In this document: one piece after another, positions 1 through 12,562 of the stretch
Numbering within the stretch: the first letter of the stretch is position 1
Layout of the letters: each line of letters starts with the position of its first letter
Assembly: GCF_016920785.2 (NCBI RefSeq)
Contig: NW_024609846.1
Span: 120,059,473-120,123,472 of the forward strand
Reading direction: 5' to 3'
From: Ixodes scapularis
Lineage: Eukaryota; Arthropoda; Arachnida; Ixodida; Ixodidae
DNA length: 64,000 bases
Notes under the pieces: generated by a model
Databases searched by the model: none
What the model was told of the DNA's origin: nothing
The model's input: the letters and a program-made list of their open reading frames with translations, nothing else
Position numbers and translations under genes: made by a program

Positions 1-19
1 CACGTTCATCACTTGCCAT

Positions 20-258
20 TTTCTCAATGCGAAGCGCAATTTCGTCTGCTTCTTGAACAAGGGCTGCGGTGACGTGAGAAAGACGCCGACTTCTGATTAG
101 CTCTGATTAAAGGATAATGGGTAGACCTCGAGGCAGCTTCCTTTGAGGTCTACCCACTATCCTTACAATCAGATCTAATCAGGGCTTGGCGTTCTGACGT
201 CATCACAGCCCCTCCGCGAAAAGCAGACGAACTTGCGCTCCTCGTAGCCATTCTGAAT
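20..258. mobile_element. Foldback element, CGTCTGC family copy 1
   Basis: A near-palindromic unit centred near 135-145. GCGCAA-TTCGTCTGC at the left pairs with GCAGACGAACTTGCGC at the right, and GGGTAGACCTC pairs with GAGGTCTACCC at the centre. The right arm carries the CRE palindrome TGACGTCA. Related copies lie at 10148-10250, 21894-22105, 34510-34643 and 36425-36520. Confidence 0.62.
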
Positions 259-559
259 ACTGCGATGCCCGGTAGCATCCCTGAAATGTCGTTAGCTCGG
301 GAAGCTACAAAACGAAAAACACACCAGAGTAATCTCGACCAATCGCGAACCATTATGCCGGGGTCACACAGCTTATAGACGATTTCAGGCTGCTGTGCCT
401 GGGCGCCACCACAACGGAGCTTCAGTCTTTGTTTTCTCTTCTTCCGTTCGCCTCACTTTATCACTATCACAGCCGGACAGTTTATTGCCACTTTAGGTGC
501 TACCGTGTCCTTCTGCCCAGCATAGGTCTTTGTGGAGTCTTGTCAACATCGGTTCAGTG

Positions 560-845
560 GCTCGGCATCTCGGTAAGACGAGAGAAGATCGGCAATAGCG
601 GCTCCATGTCGCGCGTGTTTGAAGCGTCTGTACATCGTACAAAAGACAGTCTGCATACAGCTTCGAACGCGGGTTACCACGAGATTCGTGTTTCGAATGC
701 CGCATGGCAATGAGTGGAAGGATGAAACTTGGCAGGCGGCATTCGAACCACGCGGATATTGCGGTGACTCGTGTTTGCAGACTGTCTCTTGTATGCTGTA
801 TGAGCAGTGGGACCCTGGCTTTATATTCAATAACAAAGTGAGAAC
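560..845. mobile_element. Hairpin element with GCAGACTGTCT ends
   Basis: An inverted pair. The complement of ACAAAAGACAGTCTGCATAC (about 640-660) faces GCAGACTGTCTCTTGTATG (776-794), and TTTCGAATGCCGC faces GCGGCATTCGAACC nearer the centre. The outer flank CTGGCTTTATA also occurs in a related form at 4535-4545. Confidence 0.5.
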
Positions 846-889
846 GGCGGGGAAAGTTTCTGTTCACTACTGCGTGATACACGCTTTAA

Positions 890-1170
890 AGCACGAAATG
901 CTTTTTTAACGCTACCCCCCAATTCCAAAAGTTTGTCCGTGCGTCCGGCCGGGCATTTTCCGCTAGATTTAGAGGGGAAAGTCGCGTGACTATTCAACTT
1001 TGGGAAATTGACTTCCCCGCTAAATATAGCGGGAATATTCACGTCGTAACGAAAACATTATTTCAGCTTCCCCGCCAAATACAGCTGAGGAAATCGACGT
1101 CACGCGAGCTATACAACCATTTAGTTTCCTCGCTGCGGGAAAATATACGTCACTTGACACCTTCCCTCCC
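890..1170. repeat. Dispersed repeat (CCCCGCTAAAT/AGCGGGAAAATATACG), copy 1
   Basis: Shares an ordered series of words with 56855-57050: CTACCCCC, TTTGTCCGTGCGTCC against TTTGCCCGTCCGTCC, GCATTTTCCG, a TTAG(C)GGGGAAA word, and GGGAAAATATACGTC. Several internal words are repeated on both strands (GCGGGAA and TTCCCCGC). The family is unidentified. Confidence 0.5.
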
Positions 1171-1222
1171 TTCACCCCACCCCTCTCATTTTCTTTTCCA
1201 CCCCTTCCCCCTCCGACCCCCC
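1159..1222. repeat. Pyrimidine-rich tract
   Basis: About 60 bases almost entirely C and T (CCTTCCCTCCC...CCCTTCCCCCTCC), a potential triplex-forming or polypyrimidine tract. Confidence 0.7.
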
Positions 1223-1511
1223 CATAGTTTACCCTAGGTGCTGTTGCACCCAGGGTGTTCCACAGCATTTCATGTATCAGAAAACCTTTTTTTTTTTTAA
1301 TATTTAAAACCCTGGATATTGGACAGCCTAAATTCGTCACCTACAGCCGAGACTGTAGACGCCAATTGGGGTTGACTAAACTCGCGCTAAGCATCCAACG
1401 TCTACTCCGCTTTATTGTCCGTCTGTTCTCGTAAAAACGTAGTTAACCTGGTTTTGCGCTACTTCATCTCGACCGTGGGAACATCCTACTACGAAAACGT
1501 CTGTCGGTGCC

Positions 1512-3104
<1,593 letters not shown>

Positions 3105-3420
3105 CTAAAAGTCCATCACCTCGTTCGATACCCTTAAGTGTTTACTTTCAAACACGTTGGCTGTTGCGCAAGTTCTCCGAAGTACCCGAAGGGGTCTTCG
3201 ATATTCATCGATGTCGTCCTCAAGCCGCAGCTCATACAACTGGTTTTTGATTCCACGTCCTTCGTGTCCACCCATTCAAGAAGCATCCATCTTTTAGCAA
3301 AAAGCAGTTTGTCGTCTTCTGCGTCTAACAGCGCTGCTGCCATAATGGCGTATCGCCGTCTCAAGTGCACCTCCATTTTTCTACGCTCGTCAGCGCGCAC
3401 CGAGCCCTGTTGTCTAGAGT
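3105..3420 (-). pseudogene. Degenerate PIF/Harbinger transposase N-terminal fragment
   Basis: Three minus-strand frames read in turn give a sequence like the N-terminal part of Harbinger (HARBI1-type) nucleases. Frame one runs to about 3272 and contains RRRYAIMAAALLDAEDD and FAKRWMLLEW, resembling the R-rich, A/L-rich, acidic-then-RRxW start of these proteins. A shift gives WTRRTWNQKP. A second shift gives LYELRLEDDIDEYRRPLR, matching the family pattern L-x-ELR-x-ED-x-x-x-Y-R-x-x-LR. The frame stops at a TAG (3107-3105). The catalytic DDE domain is absent from the neighbouring DNA, so this is a broken relic. Harbinger elements make 3-bp TWA target duplications, and a MITE with a TTA duplication lies 4 kb away (7310-7598). 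Confidence 0.55.
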
Positions 3421-3428
3421 GCGACCGC

Positions 3429-3895
3429 TAAATTCGTCTGATAACACTGACATCCCGGACATCCCTATCGGCTCCCCGCCGTTCGTGTAAATGCTGGAGT
3501 CGGGGAATGCAGTGATCGGCGGAACCATCCCTGCTGGTTCCGCCGGGGAGATCCCGGGGATTTTTCACGGAGGAGGTGGAGGGGAGGGGGAGGGGAGGGG
3601 GGGGGGGGGGGGGGGCAATCACGGGACGAAAACGTCGGGCTCTTGGTTGCGACCACTGCGACGTCACCTCCGCGGTGGAGGGGGAGAAGAGGGGAGGTAT
3701 GTTTTGGCGGTACAAATAATCACGGCTTGGCGGCGGATCAGTTCGTTTTTAATTCTATTTCGTCGTTAAACGTTTTGGTGCCGGGTGTGAGAGCGCTAAA
3801 TGCATCTGCGGCGGTGTAAAAAGTGGAAACCGCTAAATTTGGGCTGCAAATGCTGACATCCCATCTCTGGTCGGTGTGAACGACGAGGTGCCCAG
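3429..3895. other. Direct-repeat pair flanking the G tract
   Basis: GACCGCTAAATTCG...CACTGACATCCC at about 3422-3455 recurs as AACCGCTAAATTTG...GCTGACATCCC at about 3830-3862, in the same orientation 405 bp apart. Frames here read Gly or Pro through the G tract and are not called genes. Confidence 0.4.
3569..3615 (+). repeat. G-rich tract with G-quadruplex potential
   Basis: GGAGG-GGAGGGG-type runs pass into about 20 consecutive G. Several runs of four or more G on one strand are enough for a quadruplex. Confidence 0.9.
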
Positions 3896-3899
3896 ACGA

Positions 3900-5640
3900 G
3901 GATTTGGAGCAGAGTGTAGCCTCCAAGTAAAGTATTTCATTTCATCGACATCGTTCTCTCCGCTTCCCGCCTTTTGCAAACACGAAACCGCAAGAGGGTA
4001 GACAATTCACGACATTTCCCGTCCCAGGTCCCCCGAAGCACAATCAAAGGCAGTGTGTACCGCGGCGTTTCTTGCGGAGAAGGCAACGGACGAACCTACG
4101 TGCGCAGAGAAGAGCGGGGTCCGACCTTGACACGCGGGACCCGGTTCTCCGGCGTCGTTGGATCCCGCGGAATGGCGGCGTGTCGACGACGTTCGCCGGG
4201 CCCGGAGCACCACAACACTGGCCGGAGGCATCCCAGCGCCAGCTCGGCGCGCAACTGGGCCGGAAACTCGTCGCCGGGCCACGGTGTCGCGCAGCTGCCG
4301 CGTGTCGAGCCAAACGCGTCTACGGCAATATCGCTCGCACATGTCGAGAACAACAAACAAAAAATAAAAACAAAAATGAGCCGCTCCGATTCGAAAACAA
4401 CGTCGATGCGGCCGTGAGCAACACCCATCACCCAACACATCTCCAAAACGCCACCCTTAAGCCGCGGAAGAAACGAGCCTCAAACCGGGTGTGCAGACTG
4501 TCTTTTGTACGAAGTACGGGCAGTGTGAACCCGGCTTTAGGCGGTTGACGCTGTCCGTGTGCCGAGCTCGTGCCGTCTGCTACGGGCAGCGTTCGCAGAC
4601 GACAGCTTGACAGCCGCATTCTCGCAACACATTGTTCAAGTTCTTCTTAAATACAAAACAAATAGCGGCAAGAAAATAAATAATTAAATGACGTTAAAGG
4701 ATCGGTTCCACGCGTTTAATGTTGCAAGAATCGGCACCGTGCTACTTATCTTAACGCAGAAAAAAAAAAGGAGCGTCGATACTGCAATTAATAGCGAGGC
4801 AAAAATACTGACTATTTCCCGACCTGCAGCAGCGTGTGGCGGCTACGGGACTACACAGCACGACGTCATACCGAGTTATACTGTAGTGAATTGGGCGATT
4901 ATCTGGGCAGTTGAGAGCTAAGCGTTATAAATCTTCCCGCGCGAACGCGAATTAATCTGCGCCTCGTAGCGTTGTCAAGAATCATCCCATAGAGCGTCTG
5001 TGACACCATCTATCTACCCGAAGTAAACGAAGACCAATCCCCTCTTCTTCGCTTGACTGACAAATGTGCAAAACGCTCGCGCTGACAGGTTTCCTCGCTC
5101 GTCCGAGATCGGCTACCGACTGCGACCGATGCCGCCGACCGGTTGTGGCGTTCAGACCTGATCGAACCGGAGGTTCGAAAAGCGTCGCGATTCGACGCGA
5201 AAAGCTCCGAACCGACGGAGAACGAATGGGGCTCGAGAGCGTGTTCGAAAACCCAACCGGAAGCTTGCCGTTCCCCGTGGTCACGTCCCTCGGCACGTCA
5301 CTCGGGAGACGGTGTAAGAGTTGGGGCAAGCTACGCACACTTCCCCCCATTTGCTTCCTCTATTTAAATAGAAACTAGCGCACGCTAGCCAAACTGGCTT
5401 CCAGTTCGTCACCGTTTTGCACACGAGCCAGGTTAGAGCCGCCATCGCTGACCTCATCTTACCGAGATACCGAGCCAGTGAAACGGTCCTGGACGATATT
5501 TTACAAGAGACACTGCTGGGGGGAAAGACACACTAGAATCTAAAATAACTATGGCCCCGCCTGCTAGGGTAATGATGACGTGAACCGAACGGAATAAAAG
5601 AAAACAAAAACTGAAGGTCGGTTTTGGCGGCGCCCATGCA
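3900..5640. other. CpG-rich segment then unremarkable DNA
   Basis: 4000-4350 is CpG-dense and open in four or more frames on both strands, which is why frames of 140-158 codons appear. No domain is recognisable. The remainder holds the single repeat arm at 4488-4550 and nothing else I can support. Confidence 0.45.
4488..4550. repeat. Second copy of the GCAGACTGTCT end motif
   Basis: TGTGCAGACTGTCTTTTGTA followed by GGGCAGTGTGAACCCGGCTT matches the right end of the hairpin element at 776-840. It appears as a single arm here. Confidence 0.45.
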
Positions 5641-5685
5641 CAGCTGCCTGAAAGCGTCTATAAGTCTATAAGAATGGCCCCTTTG

Positions 5686-6223
5686 AAAGGGGTCATGAAA
5701 CGATTTTTCTGCTTCTTCCTTAACTTTAATCCTCAACTCAAATGCGAAATGTGAAATGACGTCATCGTGACATTGTTCGGCACTGGTGCGATGACTCCTA
5801 GCTTTTACCGTGTTTTTTATGCACACCATAGAACTTGTCATTCCCCAGTGATAATAAGTTGTATCAGGGCACTCGTTGGCCACGAACGCTAATCCAAATA
5901 TTCGTCGACGGATTGATTGTTGACGAGCGCATACGTCCGAGTGACGCAGTTCTCGTGTCCAATGCGTGAGCTGGGCTCGGCTGACGTCAGGTTGGCACCG
6001 CTGACGCGCTTTGGGAACCGCGGATGTATCGTAGTGAAAAGGCGGAGAGCTTTCGAAGGAAAGAAGGTACAAAATAGTCCGCTATATTTTCAAATGTTCG
6101 TACCGAAAAGCTGGCTTTTGCCTTTCTACCCTCTTTCTTTTGGCCAACTAAACGATATGCGATTAGTAAACTCCCAATTTAAAATCATTTATCCCAGCCC
6201 AAAATTCGTCTCATGGCCCCTTT
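5686..6223. mobile_element. Element with AAAGGGG(T/C)CATGA ends
   Basis: Ends AAAGGGGTCATGAAACGATT (5686 onward) and the complement of ATTCGTCTCATGGCCCCTTT (to 6223) form a TIR of about 22 bp. The 540-bp interior has no credible gene on either strand. It contains TGACGTCATCGTGAC near 5757. A diverged internal segment recurs at 30155-30310. Confidence 0.52.
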
Positions 6224-6228
6224 AAAGA

Positions 6229-7309
6229 GGGTTACAACAATTCTGCACGTTTAATAAATACCATTCTGAATTAATCCTTCACGGTCATACATTAACCTCG
6301 GGTAAAGGCAAAGTTCAGCCCCGACCTCAAAACCTCGTGCCGCGTCAAGTCCAACTAAACCCCACCCAAATAACTACAACACGGCTCATTTCTGTTTCGA
6401 GCAAAGCGGACCCCGAGCTCAAGCGCCGGGGCACACGTCGCGAACGAACGACTGCGTCAAGACTTTGACTTCGTATCTCCTAAACTCCCCGCGTCCTGAA
6501 TCGGTTGACTCGAGTAAAGTGACTTTAGCCGGACTCGAGGAGTCCCACCTGTCCCCGTCGCAACCATCCTCCCGGCACGGCCAATGATGGACCGCCCCAT
6601 TAATCCCGCCCATTCCCGCAGGGTCACGCACCCGGCGCCTCCATACTCGGTCTCGGCCTACGATGGACCACGGCGCACGCTATACGGGGCCAACCCCGAC
6701 CAATCCGGGGCTGCAAACTCGTCGCGTGACTAGTACGCGTCCCTTCCGGAAGTCGCGTGACGCTCGCCCGTACCGTCGTCCGCGGTCCATCGACGTTCGT
6801 CGCCGCATCTCGCCGGTGTATCGCCGGAGAGGCGGCTAGACGCGGCGGCGGCGGCAGCCCGGGGCTCACGGCGGACCGGCTCCCGCCGATCAATCAGCGT
6901 CCCCGGCTAATTAGGTTCGGCCGCACCGCCAGGCAGCTGCGCCCCCGTCGCACGCCTGCATCTACCCGGCAATCGATGGTCGTGACGTCAAGCGGGCGCC
7001 CACGGCGGAACCTCGTCGAGATTCGAACTGCGGCGCCTGCAGGAACGCGTCTTGGACGGGTGCGCTGTACCGAGCGTCCTTCGGCGTTTGTCTTCACCGA
7101 CGTAATTTCGTGGGCCATTTGATTGTTACGAGCCCTCTGGCGCGTGTGCAAGGCCAGCATTCCGAGGGTTCAACCCCAAATGAACGCCAGTCTCATACCA
7201 CGCCGACACCGAGAGTTCGTTAGAAGTGGTCTCCGAATGGCCACGCGAAGTGACAACGAGCAATTTTCGCGGGAGCCAGCGTGTGATGATGTCGGATGAC
7301 GCGCTCCTG
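6229..7309. other. CpG-rich non-coding stretch
   Basis: 6400-7100 is rich in CG and has frames open on both strands but no recognisable protein. GTCGCGTGAC at 6723 and AGTCGCGTGACG at 6750 resemble the E-box arm words elsewhere, with CG in place of CA. Confidence 0.45.
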
Positions 7310-7598
7310 TTATGCCCGTGTCCCACTAGAGCGACAGACAGAAACAAACGACAGCGACAAGCCTCAAACCGGAGTCTTTAGCGACTCGAGAGGCTTTGTA
7401 GAATAAAGGGGTATTATCAAACAAGACCATCATGCACGCGAGGGTATCTTTGGCAGACTTCCGATTGCTCGTGCTTACTTCACGAGCACCGAACGACTAA
7501 ACGCCTGGCAAAAGTGCCATCGCAACCATACTGCGTGGGTTTGAGGCTTGTCGCTGTCTTCTGTTTCTGTCTGTCGCTCTAGTGGGGCACGGGCATTA
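7310..7598. mobile_element. Harbinger-type MITE with 58-bp TIRs and TTA duplication
   Basis: Terminal inverted repeats of about 58 bp (7313-7370 and 7538-7595) start TGCCCGTG and differ at only about three positions. They are flanked by TTA at 7310-7312 and 7596-7598, which is the 3-bp TWA target duplication expected of PIF/Harbinger transposition. The 167-bp interior has no coding frame. High TIR identity implies a fairly recent insertion. Confidence 0.78.
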
Positions 7599-10147
7599 CA
7601 GTCTAAGCTCGTTATAACAGACATTGATGTTGACCAAGATTGCTATCTGTTGTAAAAGGAGTATGTTGTATGCAGATATGAAGTTGAGTCAATGGTACAT
7701 AGAGTAGAACCAACCGAACTTAACAAATTGGTATGTTATATATCCAAATGGTGTGTTGTAACAAGGTGTGTTGCAATGAACTTAGACTGTAGTTGGTTGT
7801 AGAACCAAGCACGCACACAGGCACACGAGTCGGAGACGGATGCGGAACGCAGACAGGGGTTAAAGGCGCGTTCCAGACACCGTAATTAAAATTAAAAAAA
7901 TATATAGATATATATTGCCTCGTTTTGTGTGGCAACAAACGCGGGTGCGTCGTCTACTGGGCAGTTTTGACCCACTTCCGCGCCCGGGATTTCTCTTCTT
8001 TTCTTGCTTTTTTAGGTGGGAAATAATTTTGACGCTGTTTCGACCTACGAGCGACCAATTTTCGACGATAGCGCGCAGATTCGGTCTCCCAAATGCCGCA
8101 AAACGTGCAGTGTAGTTGAGGATCAAGAGCGCTTAGAACGACAGATGTGAATGCACGCGTACGTATGGATGCAAGTACGAACGAGTCTGTGCGAACTAGC
8201 GAGCGCCGGTTTTATGTTCTTCGCGTAAAATCAAAAAGTGGTCATGTCACTGAAAACTCGAATAGCGTACGTGGCATCCATAGAGCCGACATGCTGCAAA
8301 CACTGATGTTTCATGGCGGGTTTTGGCCAGTCTCTCGTTCGAAAGGATATCCACATAAAACGTACAACTCCCTTGTCAGTAAAAACAAATAAATAAATAA
8401 ACATCGTAATAATAATTACAACTGTTTGGTCCCTGTTTTTCTTTTCGCTTTGTATTTAATGACGACACGTCTAAGTCACCTTTTCGCTGCTCTTTGTTGT
8501 AGCTCCTTTTGCCAAGAAGACGTGATGCCAGACCTTGTCGACCGAACGACGCTTACCACCCCACGTCTGCACTTGTATAGATGCCAATAAAATGATAGAC
8601 TGATCGCTGCTCATAGGAGATCAAAAACCAAAGTTCATCCAGTCCCCTCGTTTGTATTCGACGAAAGAGTTACAATCCTCGCGCCGTTGCAATTCCCTTC
8701 TGGAGACTGTGGCTTTCCCGGAGTCCTCCTTCCAAAAATCAGACAACATACGGGTCTCGAGAATCGCTGGGGTACGATAACGCAAACATGTATTGTCGAC
8801 GAACGCACGAGTACACAAAAGCGCGTACGGGGAGCAACACCGTAAGCAGAAACAGGCGATTAAGGTTTTCCTCGGCGTTTTCTGTCACAGCTGGAAGTCT
8901 AAACAAAACGACCGGCACGTTATGCTGGACGTCGGAACGCCCAGCTCTGACAGGAATGAGTGGCGAGTAGATGTGAGGCTAGCTGTCTCTACTCACTCTG
9001 CGGACGCGGACATAGGGCCGAACCACATAGTTATTCTAATGTACGCCAGAGGTCCGAATGGCGCTAGTGTGCTGTCACAGACTGAAGCAGACAGCAACCA
9101 GTCGGAAATTGACTTCCGGTAATGCATTTCTACGGGGGAAAAATCCAGTGCATTTTCTCCCTGCGTTCGGTTATAAGAGCTGATATCACGAATAACTCGC
9201 ACCTAATAAATAGGCAGATTAGAATAGTTCTCAGTCACGCGGACGAAATAATTGGTCAGTTACGGCGTTTTTTTTATTTCAAATTCGTGGCATTAAAAGC
9301 GGTGCTAAAACGGCATCGTACATGCATTTGTGTACACTGTCGGACACTGTTAGCGCGAACACGGTGTCGGCGCTTTCCAGCATGGGGGATATACGTGCCA
9401 AACGAACGAAGGACATCTGCAAAACCAAGGAGGACGCCAAGAACTACGCATTAATACAGGATCAATAACTCCTCGTGCGTGCAGACGATCGAAATTATTT
9501 GAAGGCCACGTAATATAGTCCTATTTACAATAAGTACCGCTTTATTCTTTCTTCTCATGATCGATGTGTGCGAAGATGTTTGTTGTGCGTTCAAAACATC
9601 ACCTGTACCCTCGAAAATGGGGAGACGCCAGAGAACAAAACGTGCCCGATAAAAGCTGCCCGACATAGAACACACTCAAAATTCAAACTTTTTTTTTTTA
9701 TAGCAGACATACTTTATTCTTTGCGCTTTGAATGTTTTTAACCGCTCTTTACTCAACATTCCTTTAGGTTTTATTTTGCTTATAATCGTCACTCGTTTTT
9801 ACACACCTGCTACGGAACGGATGCTCGGGCCTGAAACATAGCGACGTTTGACATCGTTCACTGGTGAAGAAAAATACGGTAACTAAAGCAATTACGCTTC
9901 TACGATGATGGTAAAGGTACACACTAGTCGGTACGACCGAAATAACAAGCGTGATTCGTGCTATTTTTCGGCGGAGAGACAAAATGCACGCGCTTTCCCA
10001 CAGGAATGCACAGGAGCACGGCAAGAGTAGACTGCCTGGTTGCGGTCTGCTTCAATTTGCCTCCCGGAAGTCGCATAGACGCTAGTTCCAGTCGAACCTC
10101 TAGCGTACGTCGTAACAACGCTGGACACCGGCGCTTGGCAATCGAAC
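7599..10147. other. No gene recognised; short shared repeat
   Basis: The segment 8937-9000 (CCCAGCTCTGACAGGAATGA, then GAGTAGATG...GCTAGCTGTCT) resembles 55258-55325 in the same orientation, so a dispersed repeat is present. Open frames are short and unrecognised. Confidence 0.42.
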
Positions 10148-10250
10148 GCGTTCAGAGTGTGATTAGATGCAAAGGCACAGCTATGGCTTTGCGTCTACCC
10201 TCCACTAATCGTTCGAACCAGGGCTCAGCGTTCCGACATCCCCGAGAGCT
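10148..10250. mobile_element. Fragment of the CGTCTGC foldback family
   Basis: GATTAGATGCAAAG faces CTTTGCGTCTACCC, followed by ACTAATCGTTCGAACCAGGG and CTCAGCGTTCCGACATCCC. This parallels the right arm at 150-205. The outer CGTCTGC ends are not seen. Confidence 0.4.
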
Positions 10251-10368
10251 CTCTCTCGTCCTCTCATGCATACCTTAGTTTCTCGTCGCATGAATGCAGC
10301 AGTAGCTGCACCACCGAAGCGAGCTCGCGACGAACGCGTGCCGGAATCGAAGCTTCTACCGCGTCCTT

Positions 10369-10420
10369 GCAGAATGTTGCAATCTACGGTCTATGGACTG
10401 CAGAATGTTGCAATCTACGG
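10369..10420 (+). repeat. Tandem duplication of 31 bp
   Basis: GCAGAATGTTGCAATCTACG occurs at 10369 and again at 10400 without change, separated by about ten bases. Confidence 0.9.
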
Positions 10421-10887
10421 CGCTGTCCTAAGTGGTTAAGGTATGGAGATGAACAGTGACATAGTCTCCTTCATACTGACACAACCTGGATGATCGCCAG
10501 GAGGAGCGGCCGCCGAAATGGAAAAGGTGGAGCGGCAGACAACGGATGAGAGGAGAGCCACGTGACCCGGCGGCCCGCTGCGGCGAGACGCCGAAACACA
10601 CTTCTCCCGAGCGAACAAGTGTGTTTCGTGTCCTCGCCGCTGCAAAAGCTGTGCGCTGACGTCCAGGTTCCCCGAGAAATGGCCCTTTGATGCTCTGTGC
10701 TACCATATATCCTCGCGCTCCAAATCTGCGACCGGCCACTCTGTGGCTCCGTAGTCGAACTGCCAGGCTTCGTGAGTGTAGAGGAGGCTATGACAATACC
10801 CTAAACAAAAAAACAAAAAACAAAAAAAAAAAACTGCAAAGAAAAAAAAACGATGTTTTTGCGCTAACTAGGCCGCAGAATGTGCAA

Positions 10888-10916
10888 AGTGTGTGTGTGT
10901 GTATATATATATATAC
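10888..10916. repeat. Compound (TG)n(TA)n microsatellite
   Basis: GTGTGTGTGTGT passes into TATATATATATATA immediately before the element fragment at 10917. Confidence 0.9.
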
Positions 10917-11063
10917 AAGTTTTAATTAATTATCTGGCTAATTAGTAGGTTTTTGGCAATTCCTGACGTCCGCCGTGGCTGGTAGTTTGTTCCCGAAGAG
11001 AGTTTCTTCTTTTTTCAATCGCCCTAATTTTTAGGATTTTTGAAAGTCTTCACAAAAACACCC

Positions 11064-11065
<2 letters not shown>
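10917..11065. mobile_element. End fragment of the CCGGGTGTT element, identical to the adjacent left TIR
   Basis: This 149-bp segment is the exact reverse complement, by eye, of 11122-11270, the left end of the neighbouring full element. It is separated from it only by a TA microsatellite. It is closer to that arm than the element's own right arm is. It may be a truncated second insertion, a local inverted duplication, or an assembly or sequencing fold-back. Confidence 0.72.

Positions 11066-11121
<56 letters not shown>
11066..11121. repeat. (TA)n microsatellite at the centre of an inverted pair
   Basis: A pure TA tract of about 28 units joins the CACCCGG end of the left fragment to the CCGGGTG start of the full element. 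TA is also the presumed target site of this element family. Confidence 0.95.
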
Positions 11122-11123
<2 letters not shown>

Positions 11124-11796
11124 GGGTGTTTTTGTGAAGACTTTCAAAAATCCTAAAAATTAGGGCGATTGAAAAAAGAAGAAACTCTCTTCGGGAACAA
11201 ACTACCAGCCACGGCGGACGTCAGGAATTGCCAAAAACCTACTAATTAGCCAGATAATTAATTAAAACTTGTTAATTAACTTTTTATTTAGTGGAAATAG
11301 ACGTATGATTCCAATTAGAAAGTTGCTGAACGTTATCGAAAACCACTAAATCAGTCATTTTCAGAAAGACTTTAAGCGCTTGAGAAGAGTAGTAGCGCAC
11401 TAAAATTACCACTCGTGGAGCAGGTACAAGGCTGGGGCTAGATTAGAGGCGGAAAAATCGCGCGGGCGCCTTACCGCAACCGCTAGCTTTGTACCTGCTC
11501 CACGAGTGGCAACTTCAGTGCGCTACTACTCGTCTCACGCGCTCAAAGTCTTTCTGAAAATGACTGATTTAGTGGTTTTCGATAACGCTCAGCAACTTTC
11601 TAATTGGAATCATATGTCTATTTCCACTAAATAAAAAGTTAATTAACAAGTTTCAATTAATTATCTGGCTAATTAGTAGGTTTTTGGCAATTCCTGACGT
11701 CCGCCGTGGCTGGTAGTTTGTTCCCGAAGAGAGTTTCTTCTTTTTTCAATCGCCCTAATTTTTAGGATTTTTGAAAGTCTTCGCAGGAACACCCGG
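11122..11796. mobile_element. Long-TIR non-autonomous DNA element (CCGGGTGTT ends, TA target)
   Basis: A 675-bp foldback element. The left arm starts CCGGGTGTTTTTGTGAAG and the right arm ends AACACCCGG. The arms are each about 300 bp and pair over nearly the whole element, leaving a centre near 11430-11490. It is flanked by TA on both sides (11120-11121 and 11797-11798), consistent with a TA-duplicating superfamily such as Tc1/mariner. There is no transposase. The two arms differ at scattered positions (for example TTGTGAAG against the complement of CTTCGCAGG). Confidence 0.75.
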
Positions 11797-11799
11797 TAT

Positions 11800-12344
11800 A
11801 TCATTAAAAAAAAATAAACTACTTATTGTCGAACGCTCTTAAATCTTTATGCAAAGTAAGCCCGAGTGACAAGGCTCGCGGTCTGCGCTAGAGAAGCTAT
11901 GTGGCTGACCCGGACTTTGACCAACTTTTGCGATTCAGAACGGGACAGGTGCACACCGGTCACCACCAGGTATGGCCGCAGACGCGCACCGATGCCAGTC
12001 CGGTGGCCGCGTCGCGCTACAGAGAGCGACCGTGACCCGAACCGGCAAGACGCGCGAGAATCGACAGGCGTCAAAGATGCGCGACCAAAAAGAAAAAGGA
12101 AGTGGAAATCGGGGCAGGGAACGGGGGAGGTCGCGAGCCCATCCGATGCCGACACACTCCATTTAAGGTACAACTCCGTGCGTCCAACCTAGATTTCCAA
12201 ATGGATCGACGGTTCCCCCGCGGGGATTCCTCGACTGCGTCCATTTATTAGCTTCGTAGTTATCGAAACAAAACAAAAATAGAAAATTAGAAAAAAAGAA
12301 AGAGGAGTGTTCACTTTTGCGCGCGTGCGTCTACAAAAAAGAGT
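11800..12344. other. No gene recognised
   Basis: 11866-12190 is open on several frames of both strands without a recognisable domain. The rest is AT- and A-rich. Confidence 0.45.
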
Positions 12345-12562
12345 GCCTTAACCGGTACCAACTAAATCCCCTTCGTGCTTCAAAAGTAGCGCAAAGTGCG
12401 TCGATGCACGAGGCACGCGCAATAAGCAGCCCTTGGGAAGGTCATGGCGGCACCAGCACAGTATTGCGCTACATTTCAGACGAAATTGTCTTCCAAGAAA
12501 TGGCGCGCGGCCCGTGTCTCGATCGAGCATTTCTACAACAATGAATGGCGGCACTTTTCCCA
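12345..12562 (+). repeat. Dispersed repeat containing TCATGGCGGCA, copy 1
   Basis: Matches the reverse complement of 22160-22370 over about 200 bp: GTCGATGC(A/T)CGAGG, AGCCCTTGGGAAG, TCATGGCGGCA, ATTTCAGACG, TGGCGCGCGGC, GTGTCTCGA, GAGCATTT, CAACAATGAATGGCG. Short frames are open through it, but indels between copies break frame, so I do not call it coding. Confidence 0.6.
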
